DNA of 64,000 nucleotides, taken from assembly GCA_934045075.1 (NCBI GenBank), contig OW203727.1:18040861-18104860 (forward strand), given 5' to 3'. The position numbers and the translations under genes were made by a program. The notes beneath the pieces are model-generated. The model worked only from the letters and a program-made list of their open reading frames with translations, was not told where the DNA came from and ran no database searches. Origin of the DNA: Yponomeuta sedellus (Eukaryota > Arthropoda > Insecta > Lepidoptera > Yponomeutidae). Positions 53,940-64,000 of the stretch are shown here, one piece after another; the stretch's first letter is position 1, and the number at the start of each line of letters is the position of its first letter.

Positions 53940-54440
53940 CATAACCTCACGCCTGTCTCCCAGAGGGTAGGCAGAGACCAGGGACTTGCCACGATCCTGA
54001 CAGATCACCTTCGCTTCATCAACGTTCATAAGTCGTTGCACGCACGCACGCCGGTTTCGGGTAAGTACTTTTTATCTTTCCCTTTGCTAATACATCCTCT
54101 ATTGCGTCGATGTATATCCGCATGGGACGTCCCTTACCAGCCCTTCCACTCACATTCGCAATATATATATGTTTAGTCAATCTTTCTTTCTTTATCCTCT
54201 CCACATGTTCAAACCAACGCAAAATTCCTTTGTCAATTCTAGTCAATACATCCTCTTTCAGTCCACAACGTTTTCTATAATCAGACTATTACGTATCCTG
54301 TCATTCAAAGTAACATTACACATACTTCTCAAAGATCTCATTTCTACTGCATTAATTCTACTTTCTTGCTTCTTTTGCCACACCCAAGTCTCGCTACCAT
54401 ACATACTAGTAAGTGTTGGGACCAGCACACCATAGTAAAA
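53940..54440 (-). pseudogene. Non-LTR retrotransposon C-terminus and 3' end
   Basis: Minus strand, in order: LVPTLTSMYGSETWVWQKKQ and MRSLRSMCNVTLNDRIRNS (54250-54430, one frame with a stop), then RWFEHVERIKKERLTKHIY, GRAGKGRPMRIYIDAIED, VLAKGKIKSTYPKPACVR (54019-54246). The GSETW..RIR..RWFGHVER order is the RTE-like C-terminal domain. The 3' UTR is followed by a short TATG tail (AACCTCACGCC at 53941). It is broken by a stop and 5'-truncated. The longest copy of its family here. Confidence 0.85.
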
Positions 54441-55136
54441 AAAAACACTATAAAAACAAAATGCTTACTTATGAAATGCCAAAGCTGTTAGTTGTTAGTT
54501 TCACAATTAATGGATGATTTTTTCCTTAAATTATTTATTCTTTTAAAACAGATTTAAGCTTAATCGAAAGAGTTTTTAACTTAAAGTTACGTTACGCTAA
54601 AATCGCCGTCAATCGAAATTGTAGACTGTGTAAACAAACCGAAGTGAAAATGGGATAGTTTATCCTTAGATACTCGATGTTCATTAAACGAATTTCTTTG
54701 CAAATTATTTTAACTTACATAAACTGAATTCACGTATAGTGTTTATTGCATATTTTAATTTTAATTTTGATTTAGAACCAAATGCAACAAGGAGCTTCAC
54801 AAAGTACCCAATTTCAAAAGAAATACAGTTTAGACATAATCGTTCACATCAACATTATTTTAATACCAGACATCTTTGTCTTTCTAACAGTCCTTAGTGT
54901 TATAACAGGCTTTTTTGCACAGAGTATACTTAACACATTTTTTAAACCGTGTCGGTTTTAAGTCTAATGTGTCTTAACCAAATAGAGTGCACTAAACTGT
55001 ATGTGTACTGTGTTTTTGTTAGCGCGTGAAGTATAAGAAGGTGTCCCGTCAACGGTACGGTTGGTTGCTAATTTTGAAATATTACTGTACCTACTTACTG
55101 AAATGTCAATTGCGGAAAATTACCTGCTACCTATCC
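54441..55136. other. No gene recognised
   Basis: AT-rich unique sequence. Confidence 0.4.
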
Positions 55137-55310
55137 TAAGGTTAGCTGGAAGAAAATACTCATTAGTATTAAGCTCGCCTTTGTACAAATATGCTTGTTG
55201 TGCCGCAAAGATTTTTTCTAATCTTTTGTCGGGATCGTGGTATGTGCAGTTCCTGGTCTCTGCCTACCCCTCTGGGATGCAAGCGTGAGCTTACCTTATG
55301 TACATTGTCT
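55137..55310 (+). mobile_element. Two abutting LINE 3' pieces
   Basis: AAGGTTAGCTGGAAGAAAAT, ATTAGTATTAAGCTCGCCTT, TGTACAAATATGC (55137-55225) recurs at 62440-62525. It is followed by GGTCTCTGCCTACCCCTCTG, GGATGCAAGCGTGAGC (55240-55295), the end of the 53940-54440 family. Confidence 0.6.
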
Positions 55311-56034
55311 TTTTTCCAGCAAATCACTGTTACCAGAAGACCCCGCGCCCTTACATCCAATCCTTATAGTTATTATTAAATTTATCAATATAATTTTGTA
55401 AAGTTACATGCAAACTCTAAACCATAGGTTTTTTTTATAAAACATTTGTGTTATTTTACATTTCTCAGACACCAAATAAAGATTTAACTAATATAAATAC
55501 ATATTTTTTTGTTTCATTTAAATACTAAACCTCCAAGTAAGTGTGAGTAGGTATGTGCTTGACTGTGTTAATACTGTCATCAACCAACAATAATGTACGA
55601 TATTATGAGCTAATCTAAACTGTTACCTAACCTAACCTCCTCCTAGAGTCAATAAACTCCGCAAATATATTTGCCAAGCAAACAACCGCACAACAACACT
55701 GCGTTGGCCCCTCGATGGCCCACACTTCATTTGGCCATCCCGACAAGTTCACATCTACAACAACAAAACGAACGTTGGTCGTCAACATTTACCACTGTGG
55801 CCGACGCAAAACGCTGCGCGGGGTCTGTCAAAACTGATTACTGAACACTGCCTTAATTATGCCTCTGGCGCTGCCCACAGTGTGCTTAATTACATCTCAG
55901 TTAGATACTGTTTCGCTGGACCGCTGGATGGAGTTTGCTATACATTTCAAACAAACGCGCGCAAGTGAAGCCGCGTACAGATGCGGATGTGCTTTGCTCG
56001 GGAATGCCGCCAATGTATAACATGACATAAACTC
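55311..56034. other. No gene recognised; unique GC-richer block
   Basis: About 55670-55990 is balanced in GC and shares nothing with the rest of the window, including ACTTCATTTGGCCATCCCG and GCGCTGCCCACAGTGTGC. It could hold a conserved non-coding element; nothing supports a gene. Confidence 0.3.
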
Positions 56035-56270
56035 ATGTCTGTATCCCCGAGGGGTAGGCAGAGCTTAGGCACTGCCCTGACCTGACTAAAAAGTACCCTA
56101 AAGCGGCGTGCGTACACGCAACGACTTATGTAGATCGTACCAAGTGTACCAAGTTTCGTTTCAAATTTCTTAAGTACTAAGTTGTACTTAAGAATTTCTT
56201 AGGTACCAAGTTCTACTCAAGAATTTTTTAAGGTACTAAGTTGTACTTAAGAATTTTTGTTCCATAAGTT
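56035..56270 (-). mobile_element. LINE 3' end with derived AAGTTGTACTTAAGAA repeats
   Basis: CATGTCTGTATCCCCGAGG is the LINE 3' UTR. AAAAAGTACCCTAAAGCGGC, read forward, is the KKYPKA end of its ORF in the opposite direction. Then CTAAGTTGTACTTAAGAAT-like units recur three times between 56170 and 56255. Confidence 0.55.
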
Positions 56271-56330
56271 TTCGCAAAATAAACTACAGCGTCCATTACG
56301 ATACGTAAGATGTCGGCGAAAAAGCCATGA

Positions 56331-56409
56331 GTGAAGAAAAATTTTACGACAAAATTATTGAGATTTACTTCGCACATCTCAATAATTTTGTCGTAAAATT
56401 TTTCTTCAC
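56331..56409. repeat. 34-bp perfect hairpin
   Basis: Arms 56331-56364 (GTGAAGAAAAATTTTACGAC..) and 56376-56409 are exact inverses with an 11-base loop. Confidence 0.95.
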
Positions 56410-56599
56410 CCACTTTTCTACGCCTTGATTCATTTAAAATTTACAAATTAACACATCGTTTAAGAGCAAGATTATATTTTTGACGTAATTGGTAATAACG
56501 CGGTGGGGAAGCCGTGTTTGGAATGGTTTACCGTTTGTAAATCTGCGGTTAGAGCAAACATCGAAATGTTCAGTATTTCAGCAACAAACATTAATATTT

Positions 56600-56716
56600 A
56601 AAAACCTATTTAGAGGCTAAAAATTTCACCCATGCCGGGATTCGAACCCGCAACCTCTGGCTATCCGTGCCAGCGCTCTACCAATTGAGCCAATGGCCTT
56701 TAAATAGATTTTTAAA
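56600..56716 (-). mobile_element. SINE A, turn at box A
   Basis: AAAACCTATTTAGAGGC, CATGCCGGGATTCGAACCC, GAGCCAATGG on the plus strand; then the sequence jumps to a direct scrap TTTAAATAGATTTTTAAA. No tail. Confidence 0.75.
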
Positions 56717-56832
56717 TTTAGCAATAATTAGCAATTTTAAGCGCTGAGTTTAACATATCAGACATACCGCTTTAGTGGTATCTTATCATCCAACATAATA
56801 TATACCTACCTACTTGCGTATGTTGTAAATTA

Positions 56833-57108
56833 TTATACTATTTTTATTGTCTTAAAATTGTCCTTAGCACGGGCTAGTGCATTAAGCACTAACCCGTGCT
56901 AAGGACAATTTTAAAAAAACCTATTTAGAGGCTAAAAATTCCACCCATGCCGGGATTCGAACCCGCGACCTCTGGCTATCCGTGCCAGCGCTCTTCCAAA
57001 TGAGTCGCCCATTAGCTCAATTGGAAAAGCGCTGGCACGGATAGCCAGAGGTCGCGGGTTCGAATCCCGGCATGGGTGGAATTTTTAGCCTCTAAATAGG
57101 TTTTTAAC
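56833..57108 (-). mobile_element. SINE A double foldback copy
   Basis: An 11-bp duplication, GTTGTAAATTA (56822-56832, 57109-57119). The tail itself is a palindrome (TCCTTAGCACGGGCTAGTGC.. facing GCACTAACCCGTGCTAAGGA at 56862-56906). The inverted and direct SINE halves follow, meeting at box A/leader (AATGAGTCGCCCATTAGC). It is thus two nested foldbacks in a single insertion. Confidence 0.9.
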
Positions 57109-57389
57109 GTTGTAAATTAGTCACAGTTATTTCGTTTTTTTTTTGTTTGTGTATAAATAATTTAAATGAAATTTGTAAGCTCGTTTAAGTGTAAACTTAG
57201 TTTTAGAGGAACCTTTTGCTAGATGATACTAACTAACAGTATCTATTGTTTATCGTCACTTTTTTCTTATTAATATTATATTACTTCTTAGTGTGAAAGT
57301 TTAAGGATGCATTACCTACATTATGTCTATTTACATATTTTTTTTATTTCACCTGTACTTGTATCGGTTTCGTCACCTTACATAAAATA

Positions 57390-58240
57390 AAAATTGGCAT
57401 AATCAGCTATTTGACACCCACTGCAGGACATAGGCCTTCCTGATGGTTTTCCAAGCTTCCCGCCCATGTGCCCCGTCCAGCTACTCCCTTCCACCGTAAC
57501 CATATCGTCCAGATGCAACCAGACGATCTGGCGGAGGCCTGACCACGCTGCGCTGGTTTTTATTCTATCAATACACATTTTATACATGTATTAGCAAAGT
57601 ACAAGATAAAAAGTACCCTAAAGCGGCGTGCGTACGCGCAATGACTGATGCAGATCGTACCAAGTGTACCAAGTTGTACTTAAGAATTGTTTCATAAGTT
57701 TTCGCAAATCGCGAAAACTTATGACTTTATTCTTAAGTACAACTATTGTCATAATCAGCTATTCTACAACCACTGCAGGACATAGAACTAACTGATGGTT
57801 TTCGAAGCTTCCCGGCTATGTGCCGCGTCCAGCGACTCTCTGCCACCGTAACCATATCGTCTAGATGCAACCAGACGATCTGGCGGAGGCCTGACCAGGC
57901 TGCGCTGGTTTTTATTCTATCAATACACATTTTATACATGTATTAGCAAAGTACAAGATAAAAGTACCCTAAAGCGGCGTGCGTACGCGCAATGACTGAT
58001 GTAGATCGTACGAAGTGTACCAAGTTGTACTTAAGAATTGTTTCATAAGTTTTCGCAAATCACGAAAATTTATGACTTTATTCTTAAGTACAACTATTGT
58101 TTACTTTTAGTACAACATTGCGCGTACGCACGCCGCTTTAGGGTAAAAAGTACCCTAAAGCGGCGTGCGTACGCGCAATGACTGATGTAGATCGTACCAA
58201 GTGTACCAAGTTGTATTTAAGAATTGTTTCATAATTCAGT
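57390..58240 (-). repeat. Tandem duplication of a LINE 3' end composite (~350 bp unit)
   Basis: Unit 1 starts at about 57397 (CATAATCAGCTATTTGAC) and unit 2 at about 57749 (CATAATCAGCTATTCTAC); a third partial repeat begins at 58146. Each carries on the minus strand a LINE C-terminus in two frames (DDMVTVEGSSW then AHGREAWKTIRKAYVLQW), the AAAGTACCCTAAAGCGGCG end of another LINE, and a hairpin AGTTGTACTTAAGAAT..ATTCTTAAGTACAACT. The frame break is shared, so it predates the duplication. Confidence 0.75.
58116..58180. repeat. 30-bp perfect palindrome with 5-base loop
   Basis: 58116-58145 (CATTGCGCGTACGCACGCCG..) and 58151-58180 are exact inverses around AAAAG. The sequence is the C-terminal codons of the LINE family in head-to-head order. 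Confidence 0.95.
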
Positions 58241-59234
58241 ACAATATTTACATACCAACACCGGTATAATTATACTGACAAAAGCAGCGTCGGACGCCCC
58301 TGAGGTGGATTGCTGGCAGTGGCTGGCTGTGGATGGCCGAGGACAGAAACGAGTGGCGTGCCTGGGAGGAGTACAGGCTGATTGATAGTTATACTAGACA
58401 AATTTATTTGTTGAAAATGTTGTAATTATTTCCGCGAATAACATATACCCTACAGAATATGGATTAAATCTTAGTTCTGAGAACTATCTTATACTGCGTT
58501 ACCAACTCCATGTATGGTATTAGTGTTACAATAATAACGTTGCAACGTCAGTTTGCAGTTTGCATCCGTAGAATAAACGTAATTAAGTATTCAAGTATTA
58601 GCATAACCCAACCAAATACCAAGACTCAGCCAGTAGGAAGCAATCCCACACCATAATCCTACTATTTGAAAATTCCAAGGAATCATGTCAACATTAGCAG
58701 TGAAGTAGGGGAAAGTAACAAGCAAAAGCCATCACTTTGATCTGCAAAGCAAGTCGTTTGTCTTTGTTCTTAGACTAGGCCGGCAGTGTGGCCACGAAGA
58801 ATACAATTATGAGGGAGTCCTGAGCGGGTAAAAATCTAGTCGCTTACTTTTACGTAGATGCAGCTAGTTGGAAACGCGAGCAGATAGTGAGAGACAAAAA
58901 AATAAATTTCGATTGTCAAGATGCGTTGAGAGAAAAATAGTAGATGGTGAAAGAATTCACATAAGAAGGTAATTTTGTTTTTTGGTAAGTTCTTATTTCA
59001 CATCACACCAAAAGTTACAAGGCCAACGGACAGTATAAAAACTGCTTCTCTGAAATCACATAATTATGTACCATGATCAAATTACTGTAGTAATCAACAT
59101 AGAGAAGTCCAAGAACTGTTTATTTCAACCCGCTCCTTGTATGAAATAAGAAGCTAGATGATTCAAAGCTTATATTAATATATTAAATATTGTTTTAAAT
59201 GTGATCGTAATAATATTACGGTCACATTAAAGAG
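58241..59234. other. No gene; small palindrome
   Basis: AATGTGATCGTAATAATATT..ACGGTCACATT at about 59199-59229 is a palindrome immediately left of the next element. The rest is unique. Confidence 0.4.
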
Positions 59235-60277
59235 CCTAAGTGTCGCCGCACACGGGCCACACGCGACAGCCACAAACGCCGCCACGAGAAGCTAGAAGCG
59301 GCTAGAAAGGTAGCTGAAGCGCGCGACAGCCACTTGTGGCCGGTGGTCGACACTTGCGGTCGGTGGCTGCTACTTTTTTTAACCCTTGCGTGCTAGACTT
59401 GGGCAAAGTGTGTCCTTAGAGGGAGTTGTTATATCTCATATCTTTGCTCACCGAGACACACTATATATCTATCATATCTCGCTCACCACTTGTCTCCTAG
59501 CTCATACGACGTCCAATCTACTAAGTGCGGGTGGAAACGAGACACAACATACTTTATCCAGATCACACGTTTCTTTTGGTGAACTTTCTCTCATCGCTCG
59601 TTGGTTAAGACGAGAAATGCGGCCGAATGTAACCGATGTCAGACGATGTTGATCTCGCTCTCACGCATTGTGTGTGAGCTGGATAAAGTAGCAGGAGATG
59701 ACCACCGTACTGAGTTGAGAGTATGTGTGAGGGAGCCAGATATAGTTAACATCTCTGGGATATGAATGGGACACACTTGACGGTGACGGAGTTGTGTGTC
59801 CACTCATATCTGGCTCTTGAGTTACCCAAGGAAAGCTATGGCGTGCAGTATCATAATGGACTCATATAGTCGGAAAAAGACGTCGTCGTAGAAGACGAAA
59901 CTGTAGTTATTGGATTCATCCAATTTTAACGAATGTACACAAATGCAACGAACATGTCGATAATCTTCTAAACCATCCTAAAAAGTTTTTAAAACATTTT
60001 TTTTAAGTTTACACTTTATTTAACTTGACACAGGTTAAATGAGGAAAGGGAGAGAGGGGCGCGGAATTGCGCGAGTGGCGTGTGGCGGCTTTTTGTGTCG
60101 GCGTTTTGTGGCCGGTGCGAGCCACAAGAAGCAAGCTGCGACGATTTGTAGCGTGTGGCCGCCACCAGCGCCAACCGTGTGCGGCGAGTCTATATAAAAT
60201 GTATGAAAATTACAGGAAATATGCCAGTGGCGGCGTTTTGTGGTTGTGGCCGGTGGCCCGTGTGCGGTGACCCTAAA
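59235..60277. mobile_element. GC-rich TIR element of about 1 kb
   Basis: Left CCTAAGTGTCGCCGCACACG, GGCCAC..GCCACAAACGCCGCC matches the inverse of the right end (GGCGGCGTTTTGTGG.., GGCCCGTGTGCGGTGACCC). A second GTGCGGCGA unit lies at about 60178-60187. The interior at 59385-59950 is not obviously coding: an 88-codon frame has no motif. Non-autonomous hAT-like or similar is inferred only from composition and TIRs. Confidence 0.6.
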
Positions 60278-61786
60278 TAGACGAGTAAAAACACTTCATT
60301 TTTGGATTTACATGGCGATTTTGTTACATTCCGTACAGAATACAGACGGAAGCTCTTCTAAAGGAAAGTTCCAATTATTTTGATAAAGAATACTGTTCAA
60401 TAATTAATCCCAGTCGCTTTAGCATCATTTGAAAAAAAATCTTGTCCATCTCTGCTTAGAGTAATTAGTTGTGAAAAAAATCGCCTCCGCTCCGCGCGTT
60501 ACTTGCCACTATCTTAGTAGCCACACATAGTGTGGACGATTCGAGCCAATTTATTCTTCTCAAGTGTTCCTTTTGTGACCTAACATTGTTCATTGTTGCT
60601 TTGAGATTTCTTCGACTACGTATACATAGATGATGTCACTAAACAAAGGAAGCTCACTTCACATAAAAGGTATATTAGAAATAAGAGGGTAAATGTTACC
60701 CTTAACGCTTTCTTTCACTGTTATTCCTAAACAGACAGTGTATTTGGCTTTATTGCCTCCCGACTCTTTTCTGAACATGCAAATACTTCAAAGGAGTTTC
60801 CTGAATTCCCGGAGAAATTAATAAAATGATTTGTATGCGGAGATCAGGCGCAATGTACGAAAAAGCTCACCTGTTTTGTATTGAAAAGTATTTGAAATTT
60901 TCAAGCAACCGTTGATTGCCAATTGGCGTGCTTTTACCCTTTTATAACCTTTGATATAGAGCGTAGAAATCTCATCACGATTCGTGGAATCAGCAATCTA
61001 TTTTTTCAACACAAAGAGTTTCGGTACAAACGTAAGTGAATTGAGTTTGAGTGCCCCAAAGAGCTCTAGGCTACGTTGCAAAAGTTGGAGGACATTCGGA
61101 CTCGTCAAATATATTTCAATGAAATTCATGTTAAAATCCCAACAGCAAAGCAATAAACAAGTAACTCTTCGAGTGCTTATTCTTTTCATATGATATAATT
61201 TTTGACCAGATTTCTAAACTGAATATCAGTGGAATAACCCTCTATCGCTGGAACCCTCCTATTGTTACTTCCAGTTGATAATAAATTGTCGATAGGTCTC
61301 GCAATCCACCCTTCAAAGAAGCGCACGTCGTTACATTGTTGCTAACGTCATAAAGTCGGAAGAATGCTACAGTGACTGAGTTTTAGTGTTAACCTGGGAT
61401 TCTGAAATCGCGTTCAGGATTTGGTCGCTCGCCTTGATTTTGAATGAGAGATTCAAATAGTGAAATCAGAAAGTGTTTTGGTGGTATTTTCAAACACTCT
61501 AACACAGCCCCTTGCTGGACTCGTCTTGAGTGTAGTTTGCCAGGCATAAACCTTGAGCATACATAACTCATTCCTAGTTTTACGAAAACTAAGAGCAAGT
61601 TTGGCACATCTCTAGCTGGCAAAACTAATACACATGAAAAGTACATTAACAAATTCTAAGTCTACGATTATCTATTATTTTTAAAAATTCTTTGATATTA
61701 GGTATTGTTTCTTGTCCTGGTAGTTAACAAGGAACCCATATAGTTTCACCACGTCTCTGTCCGCCCGTCTCTCTATCTGCCTGTCT
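60278..61786. other. No gene recognised
   Basis: Mostly unique. Frames of 60-90 codons (60984-61193, 61389-61652) have no recognised motif. Confidence 0.35.
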
Positions 61787-61997
61787 GTACGCAGCTTATC
61801 ACAGACTTTGTGATACGCTGGTTACAGACAGGCAGGGCACAGAGACCTCAAGTACTAGAAAGCTGTAGGATTTAGATAGAGAGCACATTATTGCACAACC
61901 AGAAAAATATTACAACCATGATTCTTAAATCTAAGTAATGTTATACAATTGGCAGTCTTATCGCTAAGAGCGATCTCTTCCAGACAAACTTTGTCAC
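61787..61997 (-). mobile_element. Hairpin and LINE 3' end scrap
   Basis: TCTGCCTGTCTGTACGCAGC faces GCTGGTTACAGACAGGCAGG at about 61791-61838. It is followed by AGATAGAGAGCACATTATTG and TTATCGCTAAGAGCGATCTC, a LINE 3' UTR like 18245-18360. Confidence 0.5.
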
Positions 61998-63158
61998 GTC
62001 AACAAAACCGTAGGCCTTTGCTCAGCAGTGAGTCACAATAGAGGCTACATAAAATGCTTATATACTCAATCCTCAAGAGGATATACAAACCTTCGTACAA
62101 TATTTAGCTGGCTTGCTCGAACTTAGTTGCAATTCGTGACCTCAGAACGCAATATGCTGACCGGTCGTAAACACAGCAAGTGCATTCTATTGTTTTCCGA
62201 TGGAACCGGACGGGTGATAGATGCCCCAACGATTTTTGGTGATGTCGCGCACCTGACTGTAATCATGTTGGACGCAATCGGCCGATTGGTTGATTTTGTC
62301 ACTATAGATATCGCCAGCTGAAGCTATTAGGCTGATCGGTTGACGCTTGTTTGTGATTCGCCTATAAAATGTTTTATAGTTTGTCTGTTTTAACTCTGTT
62401 TTAACACATTTTATCATAATTGGATCCTGCATATACCCAAAGATAGCCGGAACAAAATACTTATTAGTATTAAGCTCACATTTGTACAAAGCCCTTTTTG
62501 TGCAGTAAATATTTTTTTTATTTAAGGGCGTTTCAAAAAAGCTACACCGCGAGATCTTCAGCACCGAGAAATTAGGACTTAAAAATATTTGGTCCTAAGC
62601 TTACACAGGAAATAGCTTTTCAAATCATTTTCCTACATAAGAAATTATTCAAAAACAACAATTGCTTTACTGACTGGTATACATACACAAAGTAGTACCT
62701 AAACAGAATCCTTGGTTTCAACTGGCTTTCACAGAAAATAGCTTTTGCAATTTGTACTCCCGAAAAATTAGGATATTTTACCACAAAAATGGTTCTTAGG
62801 TGGAGGGAATTATTCGGATTTGCGTTCTACCATCTCACCGTAGTAAGAATACAGTTCCGTAGACGCATTTTTATGGGCGCTACCACACGTTGTAAAATCG
62901 GGCTTTTAAATTTGTAAGAGTGTTGAATTTCAACCTTTTACCTGGTTATCAACTTGTCCGGGCGTTAAGCGTTTGAGGTATCAATGTATTAAAAACTTTA
63001 CTACCTACATGAAGATCTGTCAGGATCGTAAGAGGTAACGGACACTGATATCTGCTTACCTTTCCGAGGAACAGGCATGGGTATATACTAGGTGTTATAT
63101 GTAGTAGCTATTTGAATCATCAGTCTACAGTAAAATAATACATTTTATGTAACTAATG
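61998..63158. other. No gene; LINE scraps
   Basis: AGATAGCCGGAACAAAATAC, TTAGTATTAAGCTCACATTT at 62440-62525 repeats the 55137 sequence. ATCTGTCAGGATCGTAAGAG at about 63013-63080 resembles the 53940 family 3' UTR. The 125-codon minus frame at 62187-62564 overlaps these and shows no motif. Confidence 0.4.
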
Positions 63159-63268
63159 TTGTAGACTTTTAGTCCGGATTTACTTACGGGTGTTGTTATA
63201 TCGGAAAAGTCCGACCAGGTTTCGCTCCGATTCGCACCCGTAAGTAAATCCGGACTAAAAGTCTACAA
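63159..63268. mobile_element. 110-bp foldback, perfect 34-bp arms
   Basis: Arms 63159-63192 (TTGTAGACTTTTAGTCCGG..) and 63235-63268 are exact inverses, with a 42-base middle rich in CCGA. Likely a MITE/foldback; no clear target duplication. Confidence 0.85.
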
Positions 63269-63310
63269 TGTGTTGTGCTTACGAAAGTTTTAGTAACTAA
63301 TATGGTTTAA

Positions 63311-63439
63311 GACCCGCCACTGTCTTACAAACCTCCACCAACCCGGACTTGGCCCCCATGGTGGAGTATGGCTTAACCTTCCTGCGATGCAGAAAGAGAC
63401 CCTTGCCCCAGCAGTGGGGACATACAAGGGTTGATATCG
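63311..63439 (+). mobile_element. 5S SINE tail with duplication
   Basis: A perfect 11-bp duplication, ATATGGTTTAA (63300-63310, 63440-63450). It contains CCACTGTCTTACAAACCTCC, CCGGACTTGGCCCCCATGG, CCAGCAGTGGGGACATAC and ends GGGTTGATATCG. Confidence 0.9.
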
Positions 63440-63450
63440 ATATGGTTTAA

Positions 63451-64000
63451 AGCTCCTTCATACAGCATCAATATCAAGCAGAAAACCGCAACATTTTTTT
63501 GGTAATTAAAATAAATTTAACAAACATCATATATTTAATTATTAAATTGACAACCAATCATGGAACAAGCTTACCAAAATAGGCATGTTGTTTTTAACTT
63601 GAACAACTCGTACGTTCAATTTTTTTGATGTCAAAGCAATTTCTGTATTGCAACGGAATCCTTAAAAGTGTGTTTATCCCTTGTTAACACATTTCAAGAA
63701 AATCTTCAAAAAGCGCCTTTACTCCATAGAAGGAAAAATATTTCTTTTGTAGAATGAAATGCGTAATAAAGGCTTACTGGGGTCTTTGCAAATCATTCCG
63801 TATCTGCCTCTGCGTGTGGATTTTTTTCGAATTTTTCCACTCCGCTCGACGGTGTGAGTCCTATTGATCTTTTGGATTAGCCCGATACAACTTATTTTAT
63901 AAATGATTAATGCACAACTGAAACAAACAGTGAATCACGTTTAAACGCTTGTTTGACATCTGGCGCTAACTGAAAATCAGCGCTGAAGGCTCAAATGCTT
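63451..64000. other. No gene recognised
   Basis: AT-rich sequence to the window end with no frame or repeat identified. Confidence 0.4.

Noticed and set aside
55630..55655. CCTAACCTAACCT, telomere-like
   Set aside because: Only two units of the insect TTAGG repeat; expected by chance in such sequence.
59386..59652. 88-codon frame inside the GC-rich TIR element
   Set aside because: No motif, no start context and no counterpart in the other half of the element.
62187..62564. 125-codon minus-strand frame
   Set aside because: It overlaps a LINE 3' scrap at 62440-62525, which explains part of it; no protein motif is visible.

Overview
The window looks like a gene-poor, AT-rich, repeat-saturated piece of an insect nuclear genome, most probably a moth or butterfly. 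The grounds are: introns with GT..AG ends in two transposase genes; several tRNA-headed SINE families; a 5S-rRNA-derived SINE; non-LTR retrotransposon 3' ends of types common in Lepidoptera; a cecropia/irritans-style mariner; the AACCGGCCAAGTGCGAGT-type repeat; and Helitron-like ends in CTAGT. No bacterial-style operon, rRNA gene or CRISPR array is present, and I found no host protein-coding gene I could defend.

The most complete genes belong to two DNA transposons. At 6241-9661 a 3.4 kb element with imperfect terminal inverted repeats (TIRs) carries an open two-exon transposase of about 681 residues. It has an N-terminal zinc-binding module split by the intron, a helix-turn-helix, an intact D-D-E nuclease and a C-terminal SWIM-like zinc finger (ISL2EU-like; class tentative). 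At 35527-38437 a 2.9 kb TA-flanked element carries a four-exon, 469-residue IS630/Tc1/mariner-type transposase with an unusually long second-D-to-E spacing of 80 residues. Two broken mariner copies of one DD34D family lie at 16914-18227 and 30427-31674, both flanked by TA.

The rest is mostly a dense layering of short elements. (1) A tRNA-derived SINE (called SINE A here) has at least 13 copies. Eleven of the twelve whose two ends are defined by target-site duplications have clear duplications of 11-14 bp and one has 10 bp. Most copies are inverted or foldback compounds with a unique tail ending GGGTTAGTGCATTAAAAA. (2) A 5S-rRNA-derived SINE has about 16 copies in at least two tail subtypes. 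(3) Two other tRNA-headed SINEs and a tRNA-headed element with a stable hairpin module are present. (4) Non-LTR retrotransposon debris includes three reverse-transcriptase fragments and many 3' ends. (5) MITEs and foldbacks include a 307-bp family present once at 14874-15180 and as a tandem pair nested inside a SINE A copy at 34434-35047.

Layout: 0-6 kb RT fragment and SINEs; 6.2-9.7 kb ISL2EU-like transposon; 10-16 kb SINEs, MITEs and Helitron-like ends; 16-18.3 kb RT fragment and mariner 1; 18.7-29.5 kb SINE/LINE debris with a large (TACA)n array; 30.2-32 kb a TIR element containing mariner 2, which itself contains a retro-tail; 32-35.1 kb 5S SINEs and the nested MITE pair; 35.5-38.4 kb four-exon transposon; 38.9-57.1 kb mainly SINE A and other SINEs; 56-58.3 kb palindromes and a tandem duplication of LINE 3' ends; 59.2-60.3 kb a GC-rich TIR element; 60-64 kb mostly unique sequence with a foldback and a 5S SINE. 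The features are not a pathway. Retrotransposon tails, SINEs and transposons have repeatedly used each other as insertion targets. Family names beyond the visible motifs come from memory of those families and were not checked by a search.
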